NCBI GenBank assembly: GCA_963837325.1
Contig: CAWIMV010000001.1
Coordinates: 1,426,001 to 1,490,000, forward strand
DNA from: CAVQKZ01 sp963837325
Lineage (GTDB): Bacteria; Actinomycetota; Actinomycetes; Mycobacteriales; Jatrophihabitantaceae
Reading direction: 5' to 3'
Length of the DNA: 64,000 nt
The notes beneath the pieces are model-generated. The model saw only the letters and a list, made by a program, of their open reading frames with translations, ran no database searches and was not told the DNA's origin. This document shows, piece after piece, positions 11,251-20,034 of the stretch. The translations under genes were made by a program, and so were the position numbers. Position 1 is the first letter of the stretch. Each line of letters opens with the position of its first letter.

Positions 11251-12618
11251 ATGGCGCATTTCGATCTCGCGATCATCGGCTCCGGATCCGGGAACTCCAT
11301 CGTCGGGCCGGAATTCGACGACTGGCAGATCGCGGTCATCGAGGAAGGGACCTTCGGCGGCACCTGCCTGAACGTCGGCTGCATCCCGACCAAGATGTAC
11401 GTCTACCCGGCCGACGCGGCCGAATCCGCCCGTACCGCTCCCCGACTCGGCGTCGACACCCGATTCACCGGCGTGCGCTGGGCTGACCTGCGCGACCGGG
11501 TCTTCGGCCGCATCGATCCGATCTCGGCCGGTGGCCGGGAGTACCGAGCACACGGCTCGCCCAACACGACCCTGCTCGAGACCCACGCGTCGTTCGTCGA
11601 CGCGCACACCCTGCGGCTCGGCACCGGCGACGCGGTTACGGCCGAGCGGGTCGTGCTTGCGACGGGCTCGCGAGCCTGGTTGCCCGAGGTGGTCACCAAC
11701 AGCGACGCGCCGTTCCACACATCCGACACGATCATGCGAATCGACGAACTCCCGGAGCGGGTTGCCATCCTCGGCGGCGGTTTCGTCGCCGCTGAATTCG
11801 CGCATGTCTTCGCCGCGTTCGGCAGCCAGACGACCGTGATCGCGCGCAGCAATCCGTTGCTTCGCCACCTCGACCTCGAGATCGCCGGGCGCTTCACCGA
11901 ACTGGTGAAGGACCGGTGGGACGTGCGGCTCGACGCGACCGTGGCCGCGGTCCGACGCAGCGGCGACGGAGTCCGGCTCGAACTGGCTGACGGCTCGGCG
12001 GTCGAAGCCGACGTCCTGCTGGTGGCAACTGGTCGCGTTCCGAACTCCGACCGGATGAACCTCCCGGCCGCGGGCGTCGAGGTCCACCCCGACGGCCGGG
12101 TCGTCGTCGACGCGTTCCAGCGAACGACCGCGGATCACATCTGGGCGCTCGGCGACGTCTGCTCCGAGCGCCAGCTCAAGCACGTGGCCAACCACGAGAT
12201 GCGGGTGGTCGCACACAACCTGGCGCATCCGGACGCACCGATCAAGGCCGACCACCGCTTCGTCCCCAGCGCGGTGTTCACCAATCCGCAGATTGCCACG
12301 GTCGGCCTGAGCGAAGAGCAGGCAATCGAGACCGGCGCGCCGTTCGTGACCGCCGTACAGGGCTACGGCAGCACGGCGTACGGCTGGGCCATGGAGGACA
12401 CGACCAGCATCTGCAAGCTCATCGCCGACCCGGCCACCGGCCGGCTGCTCGGCGGGCACCTGATGGGCGAGCAGGCGGCCACGCTGATCCAGCCCCTGAT
12501 CCAAGCCATGAGCTTCGGCCTCGGCGTGCGCGAGATGGCGACCGGCCAGTACTGGATCCATCCGGCGCTCACCGAGGTGGTGGAGAACGCGCTGCTCGCC
12601 CTCGAGGTCGGCGCGTGA
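11251..12618 (+). CDS. mtr: mycothione reductase
   Basis: 455 aa flavoprotein disulfide reductase. It has the FAD-binding IIGSGSGN at the N-terminus, the redox-active disulfide GGTCLNVGCIPTK, an NADPH-binding GGGFVAAEFAHVFAAFG, the FAD-binding IWALGDVCS and the C-terminal interface His-Glu in WIHPALTEVVEN. The GSGSGN start and short CIPTKMYVYPADAA region match mycothione reductases rather than glutathione or lipoamide enzymes. It reduces mycothiol disulfide with NADPH in the cytosol, the actinobacterial counterpart of glutathione reductase. It follows the RIO kinase gene closely (16 bp). Confidence 0.9.
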   Translation: MAHFDLAIIGSGSGNSIVGPEFDDWQIAVIEEGTFGGTCLNVGCIPTKMYVYPADAAESARTAPRLGVDTRFTGVRWADLRDRVFGRIDPISAGGREYRAHGSPNTTLLETHASFVDAHTLRLGTGDAVTAERVVLATGSRAWLPEVVTNSDAPFHTSDTIMRIDELPERVAILGGGFVAAEFAHVFAAFGSQTTVIARSNPLLRHLDLEIAGRFTELVKDRWDVRLDATVAAVRRSGDGVRLELADGSAVEADVLLVATGRVPNSDRMNLPAAGVEVHPDGRVVVDAFQRTTADHIWALGDVCSERQLKHVANHEMRVVAHNLAHPDAPIKADHRFVPSAVFTNPQIATVGLSEEQAIETGAPFVTAVQGYGSTAYGWAMEDTTSICKLIADPATGRLLGGHLMGEQAATLIQPLIQAMSFGLGVREMATGQYWIHPALTEVVENALLALEVGA

Positions 12619-12637
12619 ACGAAATGCGCCGACCTCA

Positions 12638-12643
12638 TAGGCT
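12638..12643 (+). promoter_or_regulatory. candidate -10 box of the DUF4032 gene (leaderless pattern)
   Basis: TAGGCT lies 6 nt before GTG 12650. A TGAAC at 12616-12620, 17 nt upstream of the -10, could serve as a weak -35. Confidence 0.5.
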
Positions 12644-12649
12644 GGACGT

Positions 12650-13906
12650 GTGAGCACCTACCGACTCACCACGCTCGGGACGAACACCGGCCTGCTCGAC
12701 CTGCCGTACGACACGCCGCTGGCGGAGTGGGACGAATCGCTGATCGTGCACGTCCCCCGTGGCATCTCGCGGCACACGGTTCGTTTCATCGAGGCCGAGG
12801 GAGAGATCTTCGCGGCCAAGGAGGCCACCGACCGCTACGTCCTCAAGGAGCACGGCCTGCTGCAGTTGCTGGCCGACCGCTCGGTGCCGGTCGTCAACGC
12901 ATTCGGCACGGTGATCGAACGGACGGCCGACGACGGCAGCGAGTTGCCGGGCCTGCTGCTCACCCGGCACCTCACGTTCTCGCTGCCCTACCGATCGCTG
13001 TTCACGGGGCGGGTGCTGCCGAGCCTGAGCGACCGTCTGCTCGATGCGCTGGCCGAGCTGTTCGTCCGCATCCATTTGGCCGGCTTCTACTGGGGCGACT
13101 GTTCGTTGTCGAACACGTTGTTCCGCCGCGACGCCGGTGCCCTGGCCGCCTACCTCGTCGACGCAGAAACCGGTGAAGTACACCCCCATCTGTCCGACGG
13201 CCAGCGCACGCATGACCTGACGATCGCCACCGAGAACATCGCCGGCGAGATGTTCGACCTCGAGGCCGGCGGCTACCTCGACGAGACGATCGACCCGATC
13301 GAGACCGCGACTGCGCTCGAGCCGCGCTACCAGCAGCTGTGGGACGAGCTCACTCACGACGAGGTCGTCGGCCGCGACGAGAGCTACCGCATCAACCAGC
13401 GGGTCAAACGTCTCAACAGCCTGGGCTTCGACGTCGCTGAGATGGAGATCCGCGCCGAGCAGGACGGCCGCAAGCTCCGCCTCGAAACGCAGGTCGTCGA
13501 GCCCGGCCATCATCAGCGCCGGTTGTTCGCGCTGACCGGCCTTCGGGTGCAGGAGAACGAGGCGCGCGGGCTGCTCGCCGACCTCGCCCGGTTCCGGGCG
13601 AAGTGGGCGGAGGGCACGGGCGAACCGATCAGCGAAGAGGTCGCCGCCCGGCGCTGGCTCGACGAGAAGTACGACGCCACGCTCGCCCTCGTACCGCCCG
13701 AACTGAGGGGCAAGCTGCCTGACGCCGAGCTCTTCCACGAGATCAATGAGCATCGCTGGTTCCTGTCCGAGGCGCAGGGCTACGACATCGGCCGGGCCGC
13801 AGCGGTCAACTCCTACGTCGAGAACCTCCTGCGGTTCTTGCCGGACGCGACGGTCGACCAGACGTCCGGGCCGCCGACGGAGGAGTTCGCGCCGATCTTC
13901 GACTAG
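12650..13906 (+). CDS. DUF4032 domain protein with Kdo/WaaP-kinase-like N-terminus
   Basis: 418 aa. The N-terminal half has a small-kinase-like layout: FAAKEATDRYVLKEHGLL, with a Lys-Glu pair at the ATP site, and GFYWGDCSLSNTLF, which resembles the HGD..N catalytic loop of lipopolysaccharide or RIO kinases, followed by Asp in YLVDAETGE. The C-terminal half (from about residue 220) is the DUF4032 region. The function is not known; actinobacterial homologues are common. GTG 12650 follows a -10 box directly. The MBL hydrolase gene begins 10 bp downstream. Together with the RIO kinase this makes two kinase-like genes around mtr. Confidence 0.85.
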   Translation: MSTYRLTTLGTNTGLLDLPYDTPLAEWDESLIVHVPRGISRHTVRFIEAEGEIFAAKEATDRYVLKEHGLLQLLADRSVPVVNAFGTVIERTADDGSELPGLLLTRHLTFSLPYRSLFTGRVLPSLSDRLLDALAELFVRIHLAGFYWGDCSLSNTLFRRDAGALAAYLVDAETGEVHPHLSDGQRTHDLTIATENIAGEMFDLEAGGYLDETIDPIETATALEPRYQQLWDELTHDEVVGRDESYRINQRVKRLNSLGFDVAEMEIRAEQDGRKLRLETQVVEPGHHQRRLFALTGLRVQENEARGLLADLARFRAKWAEGTGEPISEEVAARRWLDEKYDATLALVPPELRGKLPDAELFHEINEHRWFLSEAQGYDIGRAAAVNSYVENLLRFLPDATVDQTSGPPTEEFAPIFD

Positions 13907-13909
13907 GTT
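13904..13909 (+). promoter_or_regulatory. candidate -10 box of the MBL hydrolase gene (overlaps upstream stop codon)
   Basis: TAGGTT lies 7 nt before ATG 13917. Its TAG is also the stop codon of the DUF4032 gene, so the downstream gene could have its own leaderless transcript as well as read-through. Confidence 0.4.
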
Positions 13910-13916
13910 CGGCGAG

Positions 13917-14579
13917 ATGAGCGACTACACGGGAAACGTCGAGGTCGGTGGGCCGGAGGACGTGCGCCGACTGCCGGGCCTGACCATCGCCAAGCTGGCG
14001 GTCGGGCCGATGGACAACAACGCCTACCTGCTCCGGTGCGCGGAGACGGGCGAGGGCCTGCTCATCGATGCCGCGAACGAGGCCGAGCGGCTGCGCGAAC
14101 TGGTCGTCTTCGAAGGGCCACCGGTCTCGGCTGTACTCACCACGCACCGCCACGCCGACCACTGGCAGGCTCTGGCCGAAGTCGTCGACGCCGCCGGCGC
14201 CGCCGTGTACGCCGGCGAACCCGACGCTGACGAGCTTCCCGTCGCCGTCGACGAACGGCTCGATCACGGCGACACGATCACCGTCGGCGACGTTTCACTG
14301 GAGATCATCGCTCTGCGCGGGCACACCCCTGGCTCTATCGCGGTGCTCTACCGCGACCCGCAGGGCACACCGCACTTGTTCACCGGCGACTCGCTGTTTC
14401 CCGGCGGCGTCGGCAAGACCGGCTCGCCGCAGGATTTCACGTCACTGATGGACGACGTCGAGACCCGGCTGTTCGGTGAACTGCCTGACGAAACGTGGTT
14501 CTACCCCGGTCACGGCAACGACTCCACGTTGGGAGCAGAGCGCCCGCATCTGGCCGAGTGGCGCGCCCGCGGCTGGTAG
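13917..14579 (+). CDS. MBL-fold metallo-hydrolase (glyoxalase II-like)
   Basis: 220 aa metallo-beta-lactamase fold. The metal-binding THRHADHW gives the HxHxDH motif. Further ligands are His in LRGHTPGS, Asp in FTGDSLFPGG and His in FYPGHGNDS, in the order seen in glyoxalase II and related thioester hydrolases. In mycothiol users such enzymes may hydrolyse mycothiol thioesters; with mtr only two genes upstream that is a reasonable but unproven idea. ATG 13917 is 10 bp after the DUF4032 stop. Confidence 0.88.
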   Translation: MSDYTGNVEVGGPEDVRRLPGLTIAKLAVGPMDNNAYLLRCAETGEGLLIDAANEAERLRELVVFEGPPVSAVLTTHRHADHWQALAEVVDAAGAAVYAGEPDADELPVAVDERLDHGDTITVGDVSLEIIALRGHTPGSIAVLYRDPQGTPHLFTGDSLFPGGVGKTGSPQDFTSLMDDVETRLFGELPDETWFYPGHGNDSTLGAERPHLAEWRARGW

Positions 14580-14594
14580 ACCGGTCCTACTGGT

Positions 14595-14636
14595 TCGGCG
14601 CGCCCGCGTCCGGCGCTCCCTTCCCTGCCGCGCCGA
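14595..14636. terminator. possible bidirectional hairpin between convergent genes
   Basis: TCGGCGCG at 14595-14602 pairs perfectly with CGCGCCGA at 14629-14636 around a 26-nt loop, in the gap between the convergent MBL and DUF2237 genes. There is no T-run, so it is at best an actinobacterial-type terminator. Confidence 0.3.
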
Positions 14637-14642
14637 GGCCGA

Positions 14643-15056
14643 CTACTCGAGCGAGCTGACGTCACCGGGCACGTCGGCCGCGTGAGCGCGGAGCAGCTCG
14701 ATGGGGACGATCTCGGTGGCGCGCTCGTGCGTCGCGGCAAGCACGACCGGCGCGGCGACGCCGTCCTGGTAGGCCTGTAGCCAGCGAAGCGCGACCACGC
14801 ACCAGCGATCACCGGGCTGGAGGCCGGGAAAGCGGTACTGCGGCATCGGCGTGCTGAGGTCGTTGCCGACCGAGCGCTGATGCGCAAGGAACTCCCGCGT
14901 CACCACCGCACAGATGGTGTGGCTGCCAACGTCTTCCGGGCCGGTGCTGCAGCACCCGTCGCGATAGAACCCGGTCAACGGTTCGCTGCCGCAGATCTCC
15001 AGTGCACCGCCGAGCACGTTGCGGTCGTCGCTCACCGGACGAGTCTCGCATCTCAC
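14643..15056 (-). CDS. DUF2237 family protein
   Basis: 137 aa. The conserved DUF2237 pattern is plain: NVLGGALEICGSEPLTGF, then DGCCSTGPEDVGSHTICAVVT, GNDLSTPMPQY, FPGLQPGDRWCVVALRW. The three conserved Cys residues suggest a metal or redox site. The function of the family is unknown. GTG 15035 (residue 8) is an alternative start and would leave a 130-aa protein; neither start has a clear ribosome binding site. Convergent with the MBL hydrolase, divergent from the PH-domain pair. Confidence 0.85.
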   Translation of the reverse strand: MRCETRPVSDDRNVLGGALEICGSEPLTGFYRDGCCSTGPEDVGSHTICAVVTREFLAHQRSVGNDLSTPMPQYRFPGLQPGDRWCVVALRWLQAYQDGVAAPVVLAATHERATEIVPIELLRAHAADVPGDVSSLE

Positions 15057-15150
15057 GCGCTCGTGCGGCCGGCAAAACTGACAACTGTCATTGCCCGTCG
15101 GGGTGGCGTGGCCCTGCCCGCTTCACCCTCCAGCAGGGCACGATGGTGGC

Positions 15151-15642
15151 GTGACAGAACTGGGGCTACGGGTGCCGGCGAATCTGGTGAGCCCGCGCGC
15201 TCGCTGGTACTGGGCCGTCCGGGCCCTGCCGGGCTGGCTGGTTGTGGTCGCGGTCGAGATCGTCGTGTGGCTGGCGCGCGACCGTCCCAGTGCGGCCCAT
15301 CCGATCCTGCTTGCGGTCACCGTCGTTCTCGCGGTCGCCCACCTGGCCGTGATGCCGCAGTGGCGCTACCGCGTGCACCGCTGGGAGACCACCGACACCG
15401 CGGTATACACGCAGGCCGGCTGGTTCACCCAGGAGCGGCGGATCGCGCCGATCTCCCGCGTCCAGACGGTCGACACCGAACGTGGCCCGTTCGAGCAGCT
15501 GTTCGGCCTCGCCAACGTCACCGTCACGACCGCGTCGGCCGCCGGCCCGCTCGAGATCCACGGCCTCGACCGCGACACAGCCACGGCGCTGGTCGACGAA
15601 CTCACCGTCCGCACCCAGACCGCGGGCGGTGACGGGACGTGA
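15151..15642 (+). CDS. bacterial PH-domain (YdbS-like) membrane protein
   Basis: 163 aa from GTG 15151. Two hydrophobic segments (about residues 20-40 and 46-66) are followed by a bacterial PH-domain (bPH2) region: YRVHRWETTDTAVYTQAG, RIAPISRVQTVDTERGPFEQLFGLANV is represented here by its key parts ISRVQTVD and RGPFEQLFGLANVTV. YdbS/YdbT-like proteins are paired membrane proteins that in Bacillus contribute to resistance to certain peptides; the role here is not known. The stop overlaps the next gene by 4 bp (GTGA). Confidence 0.87.
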   Translation: MTELGLRVPANLVSPRARWYWAVRALPGWLVVVAVEIVVWLARDRPSAAHPILLAVTVVLAVAHLAVMPQWRYRVHRWETTDTAVYTQAGWFTQERRIAPISRVQTVDTERGPFEQLFGLANVTVTTASAAGPLEIHGLDRDTATALVDELTVRTQTAGGDGT

Positions 15643-17180
15643 CGACCATCCCGACCGCGCTGCCAGACGCCGGCCCCGTCGCCGAAACGCAATGGCGCCG
15701 GCTGAGCCCGCGCATGCTGCTCGTGCATCCAGTCATCGAGCTCGGCCGGTTCGTGCCCGCGCTGTTCGGCCTGTTCTTCGCCGGTGGCGGTGGGGGCTCC
15801 GGCCTCGGCACGAGTGCCATTGGCGCCGGCGTCGTCACCGTCTTCGCGGTGCTGCGGTGGGTGACCACGCGATACCGGATCACGCCGGAGCAGATCCAGC
15901 TGCGGCGCGGGCTGCTGCGGCGCACCACGATCGCCGCGCCCCTCGACCGCGTCCGCACGGTGGACGTCACCGCCCACCTGCTGCACCGCGTGCTCGGACT
16001 GGCCAAGGTCGCCATCGGCACTGGTACGTCGGACCGAAAGGGCCGGGGCCGGCTCATCCTCGACGGCCTGGGGGAACGAGAGGCGGCCGCGCTGCGGGCC
16101 GAACTGCTGCATCGCAGCCCCCAACCCCAGGCGCAACCTGTCGGCGGGGCGCCGACGTCTGATCGTTCGGTGGAGCAGGAGATCGCCCGGCTGGACTTGG
16201 CGTGGGTGCGGTACGCACCGTTCACGCTGTCGGGCGCAATCACGGGTCTGGCACTGCTGGGTTTCACCTGGCGCATCGTGAACGAGTCCCATGTTGACCT
16301 CAGCCGGCTCGGACCGCTGCACGCGATCGGCGACCAGCTGCGCGACAGCTCACTGTTGGTCGACGTCGTGGCCATCGGCGCCTTCGTCGTCGCGTTCGTC
16401 GCCATCGCATCCACGGTCGGCTACATACTCGCCTTCTGGGACTTCCGGCTGACCCGCCACAGCGGCGGGACGCTGCACGTCACGAGAGGCCTGATCACGT
16501 CCCGGGCGACGAGCATCGAGCGACGCCGGCTACATGGAGTCGAGCTCTCCGAGTCGCTGCTCCTGCGAGCGGTGGGAGCAGCGCGGTGCCTGGCGATCGC
16601 GACCGGGCTGCGCGTCGGACGAGGCGCTGAGCGCGGTGGCGAGCTGTTGCTCCCGCCGGCACCTCGTGCCGAAGCGGTTCGGGTCGCGGCCGAGGTGCTC
16701 GCGACCTCGGCGCCGGTGACGGTCACGCTCCGCTCGCATGGGCCGGCCGCCCGTCGCCGGCGGTTGATCCGGGCGATCGGCGGGGCCGCACTCCTCGACG
16801 GCGCCTTTGGCGTGGTGTGCTGGCTGAGCGGTGCGCCGATCGCCGTCTGGCTCGCCTCGTTGAGCGTCATCGTGCTGGCAGTGCCGCTGGGCCTGGACCG
16901 GTTCGGCAACCTCGGGCACACGCTCGCGGACGGCTACGTGGTCGCCGCGTTCGGATCGCTCGTGCGCCGTCGCAGCGCGGTGGCCTGCGAGGGCGTCATC
17001 GGGTGGAACTTCACCAGCACGTTCTTCCAGCGCCGGCTCGGACTGACGACGCTGACCGCGACGACGGCCGCCGGCAAGCAGAAGTACCGCATCTACGACG
17101 TGGCCGACCCGGAGGCGGTCGGCTTGGCCGAACAGACCCTCCCGGAGCTCATTGCCCAGTTCGCGCGACCGGGCCGCTAG
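15639..17180 (+). CDS. multi-PH-domain (YdbT-like) membrane protein
   Basis: 513 aa with six hydrophobic segments in three pairs, each pair followed by a bPH2-like block. The blocks are recognisable from repeats such as YRITPEQIQLRRGLLRRTTIAAPLDRVRTVDV (seen in part as RGLLRRTT and LDRVRTVDV), HVTRGLITSRATSIERRRLHGVEL (part: RGLITSRATSIERRRLHG), and a last block GLTTLTATTAAGKQKYRI. This is the YdbT architecture. GTG 15639 overlaps the YdbS-like stop by 4 bp, so both are coupled and probably form one membrane complex. Confidence 0.88.
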   Translation: MTTIPTALPDAGPVAETQWRRLSPRMLLVHPVIELGRFVPALFGLFFAGGGGGSGLGTSAIGAGVVTVFAVLRWVTTRYRITPEQIQLRRGLLRRTTIAAPLDRVRTVDVTAHLLHRVLGLAKVAIGTGTSDRKGRGRLILDGLGEREAAALRAELLHRSPQPQAQPVGGAPTSDRSVEQEIARLDLAWVRYAPFTLSGAITGLALLGFTWRIVNESHVDLSRLGPLHAIGDQLRDSSLLVDVVAIGAFVVAFVAIASTVGYILAFWDFRLTRHSGGTLHVTRGLITSRATSIERRRLHGVELSESLLLRAVGAARCLAIATGLRVGRGAERGGELLLPPAPRAEAVRVAAEVLATSAPVTVTLRSHGPAARRRRLIRAIGGAALLDGAFGVVCWLSGAPIAVWLASLSVIVLAVPLGLDRFGNLGHTLADGYVVAAFGSLVRRRSAVACEGVIGWNFTSTFFQRRLGLTTLTATTAAGKQKYRIYDVADPEAVGLAEQTLPELIAQFARPGR

Positions 17181-17201
17181 GCGTAGACCACAATCGACCG
17201 C

Positions 17202-18119
17202 ATGACCGGCACCGCGACGCCCGTGCTCGAGGTCGGCGGCACCCACGTCAGCGCGGCGCTCGTCGATGCCGACGCCGGAGCGCTCGTCGGCCCAGCGCAT
17301 CGACGCGACGTCGATGCGGCCGCGCCCGCGACGAAACTCATCGACGCCTTCGTCGGCGTGGGTGAGTTGCTCACCGTGCCGGACCCAGTGGCGTGGGGCG
17401 TCGCCATGCCCGACCCGTTCGACTATCGGCGCGGCATCGCTCTGTTCGACGGGGTCGGCAAGTTCGACTCGCTGCGCGGCGTCGACGTCGGGGCCGAACT
17501 CGCGGAGCGCTTGCCCGGGCGCCCGCAACACATCTCGTTTCTCAACGACGCCGACGCCTTCGCCCTCGGTGAGTGGGCCTACGGCGCGGCCGCAGGCCAT
17601 CGGCGCTGCGTCGGGCTCACGCTCGGCACCGGCGTCGGTTCGGGTTGGATCGTGGATGGCCGGATCGTCTCGTCGGGCGCCGGCGTGCCGCCCGAGGGCC
17701 GCGCGCACCGCCTCGAGGTCGACGGCGCGCCCCTTGAGGACACGGTGTCGCGCCGGGCGATACGGCGCGCGTATCAGCAGGCCGGCGGTGACTCCGACGC
17801 CGACGTGCGCGAGATAGCCGACCAGGCCCGTGCCGGGGTGCGCATGGCCAATGATGTGCTCCGGCACGCGATTCGGGCCCTCGGCCGGGCGCTGGCTCCG
17901 CGGGTGCGCGACTTCGAGGCCGACATCATCGTGGTCGGCGGTTCCATGGCTGGTTCGTGGGAGCTGTTGGGCCCATGGTTCGTCGACGGCTTGGCCGGCT
18001 GCGGGGCGGCGCCACCCGTCTCGCTCGCCCGACATCCGGAAGAAGCCCCCCTGCTCGGCGCCGCCCGGTACGCCCGGGAGTGCACCGCCGACTCCGAACT
18101 CAGCCCGCCGTGCCGATGA
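17202..18119 (+). CDS. ROK-family-like sugar kinase
   Basis: 305 aa of the actin-like ATPase fold. The phosphate loop region is LEVGGTHVSAALV, and the second, LTLGTGVGSGWIVDG, is a strong match to ROK and glucokinase proteins; FLNDADAFALGEW places the catalytic Asp. The C-terminus has a third nucleotide-binding block, IIVVGGSMAGSW. The zinc motif CxCGxxGCxE that most ROK kinases carry is absent, so it is an atypical ROK protein, possibly with a different sugar substrate. CACAAT lies 7 nt before the ATG. The 3' end overlaps the convergent L,D-transpeptidase gene by 20 bp. Confidence 0.82.
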   Translation: MTGTATPVLEVGGTHVSAALVDADAGALVGPAHRRDVDAAAPATKLIDAFVGVGELLTVPDPVAWGVAMPDPFDYRRGIALFDGVGKFDSLRGVDVGAELAERLPGRPQHISFLNDADAFALGEWAYGAAAGHRRCVGLTLGTGVGSGWIVDGRIVSSGAGVPPEGRAHRLEVDGAPLEDTVSRRAIRRAYQQAGGDSDADVREIADQARAGVRMANDVLRHAIRALGRALAPRVRDFEADIIVVGGSMAGSWELLGPWFVDGLAGCGAAPPVSLARHPEEAPLLGAARYARECTADSELSPPCR

Positions 18120-18954
18120 GGATCCGCGGGTGCGCGGCCGGTGTGAGCCACTGCAGGATCGACACCAGGTTGGCCTGCGGGATGGCCACGCAGCCCGCGG
18201 TGGGGTTGCCGTCGGTGACGTGCAGGAAGATCGCGCTGCCCGCGCCCGGCACCGGATGGATCGTGTTGTAGTCGATGACGACGGCGTAGTTGTAGTACGG
18301 GGTCTCGTAGTAGAGATGCTCGTTCGGGGCGCCCTGGGCGAAGCTGCATTTCGACGCGCAGCGCTGCCGGGTGTTGTAGAGGGGCCCGGACTGGCTGATC
18401 CACCAGTCGGCCGGCGTAGTCGCGGTGTACGGCAGCGACGTCCCCGGATTCGGATTGTGGCCGAAGGCCTGGCTCAGCGTGTAGCTGCCCGTCGGCGTGG
18501 CCGAGACGGACTCGCTCATGTGCGTCGTCAGACCCTGTGACCCGAGGTGGGCCGGGATGGCCGGGCCGTGGCGTAGCCATTGCGAGCCCGACTTCTGCCA
18601 GGCCTGCAAGGTAGCCGTGGTGCTGCCCATCGACGGGGCGACCACCGTGATCGCCTGGGTCGCGGTGCCGGTCGACAGCCCCAGCGGCAGGCCGGGCCGG
18701 GCTGGCGGCGCCGATTTTGCAGGCGACGGCGCCGGGTGCGTCGAGGGACGCACCGCGTGGGTGGGGATGCGCCGGGCCGGCCGGGACGCGGACTTGGTGG
18801 GCTTGGTCGCGGCGCTGGTGCGCGCGGACACCGGCGGACTGGTCACCGGCGCGCCGGAAGTGCCGTCTCCGGCGCGGACCGAGGCGCACGCGCTCAGGCT
18901 CAGGCTCAGCAGCGCGGCACCGACGAGTGCGCAGCTGGAAAAGCGGACCGACAC
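18100..18954 (-). CDS. L,D-transpeptidase-like lipoprotein (copy 1 of a tandem pair)
   Basis: 284 aa. The N-terminal signal ends in a lipobox (LSLSAC), so it is a probable lipoprotein. A Thr/Pro/Ala-rich linker (about residues 30-95) would span the wall. The C-terminal domain resembles YkuD-type L,D-transpeptidases: FLHVTDGNPTAGCVAIPQ gives the conserved His and the catalytic Cys, although the usual SHGC is TAGC here. It also has a CASKC cysteine pair. YkuD enzymes form 3-3 cross-links in peptidoglycan or attach proteins. GTG 18954 lies 12 bp after the stop of its paralogue, so both are in one operon. Confidence 0.83.
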   Translation of the reverse strand: MSVRFSSCALVGAALLSLSLSACASVRAGDGTSGAPVTSPPVSARTSAATKPTKSASRPARRIPTHAVRPSTHPAPSPAKSAPPARPGLPLGLSTGTATQAITVVAPSMGSTTATLQAWQKSGSQWLRHGPAIPAHLGSQGLTTHMSESVSATPTGSYTLSQAFGHNPNPGTSLPYTATTPADWWISQSGPLYNTRQRCASKCSFAQGAPNEHLYYETPYYNYAVVIDYNTIHPVPGAGSAIFLHVTDGNPTAGCVAIPQANLVSILQWLTPAAHPRILIGTAG

Positions 18955-18966
18955 CAGTTCAGGGTG

Positions 18967-19947
18967 TCATGCCACCCCGATGAGGATGCGTGGGTGGGTC
19001 GCAGGCGTCAGCCACCGCATGACCGGCGTCAGCCGACTCTGCGCGATCGCGACGCAGCCGGCCGTTGCCCGGCCGTCGGTCACGTGCAGGAAGAACGCGC
19101 TGCCCCGTCCCGGCCGGACGCCGCCGGGCGCGTTGCGCGTGTTGTAGTCGATGACCACGGCGTAGCGGTAGTACGGCAATTCGTAGGCGAGGTGCTCATT
19201 GGGCGCGCCGTGCGTGAACCCGCAGCCGGACGCGCAGTGCTGGTGGGTGTTGTACAACGGTCCGACTTGGCTGATCCACCAGTCGGCCGAGTTCGTCTGG
19301 AAGTAGGGCAACGCAGTGCCCGGGTCGGCGTACGCGCCGAACGCCTGAGTCAAGGTGAAGCTGCCGATCGGCGTGGCCGAGCGCGACTCGCTCGCCGCGC
19401 TGCTCAAGCCGTCGGCACCGACGTGGGCCAGGATGGGCGAGCCGTGCTTGAGCCATCCGCCACCCGGCGCCTTGTCCCACGGCTGCAGGGTCGCGGTCGT
19501 ACTGCGGCTCGACGACGCCGTGACGGTGAGGATCCGGGTTGCGCTACCAGTGCTGCCGGCGACAGGCAGCGACTGACCGCGGACCGCCGCCTTGGCCGTG
19601 ACCTTCGGGGCGACCACCCGGACCGGCGGTGACTGACGGCCGGCCGAGCGGACCTGGGCGCGGGTCGTTGCGGCCGCTCGCGCCGGTTTGGCCGTGGCTC
19701 GGGCTGGGTGGGTGGCCGGCCGGGCCGCCGGGTGGGTGCGCGTCGAACGTGCTGTCGACGGCGGGCGGTACGGCGTCCAGACCGCGGCGGTAGTGGGAGC
19801 TGGCTCGTCGGTCGACGACGGCATCGAGAACGCGGACGGCCCGGCGTCCGGCGTGGTAACCGCCCGACCCATGCCGACGGCGAGCGTGGTGAACCCGCCG
19901 ACTGCCAACACGGCAGCGCAGGACGCCAGGACCCGACCGACACGCAT
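18967..19947 (-). CDS. L,D-transpeptidase-like secreted protein (copy 2 of a tandem pair)
   Basis: 326 aa from ATG 19947. It starts with a signal or anchor segment (about residues 5-28), then has a long Ala/Thr/Pro/Arg-rich linker (about 35-130) and a C-terminal domain very similar to the downstream gene: ATLQPWDKAPGGGWLKHGSP, SADWWISQVGPLYNTHQH, the CASGC pair and FLHVTDGRATAGCVAIAQ with the catalytic Cys. Unlike copy 1 it shows no lipobox, so it is anchored or released differently. The frame is open further upstream, but the first residues there do not look like a protein start. CACACT 6 nt before ATG 19947 could be a -10. Confidence 0.83.
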   Translation of the reverse strand: MRVGRVLASCAAVLAVGGFTTLAVGMGRAVTTPDAGPSAFSMPSSTDEPAPTTAAVWTPYRPPSTARSTRTHPAARPATHPARATAKPARAAATTRAQVRSAGRQSPPVRVVAPKVTAKAAVRGQSLPVAGSTGSATRILTVTASSSRSTTATLQPWDKAPGGGWLKHGSPILAHVGADGLSSAASESRSATPIGSFTLTQAFGAYADPGTALPYFQTNSADWWISQVGPLYNTHQHCASGCGFTHGAPNEHLAYELPYYRYAVVIDYNTRNAPGGVRPGRGSAFFLHVTDGRATAGCVAIAQSRLTPVMRWLTPATHPRILIGVA

Positions 19948-20034
19948 GTGACCAGTGTGCCAGGTGTGACTGATGGTATTCCAGTCCTGGCTGCGGCCTG
20001 GCACGGACTGATCGGCGTCTGCCAAGCTCGGCGG

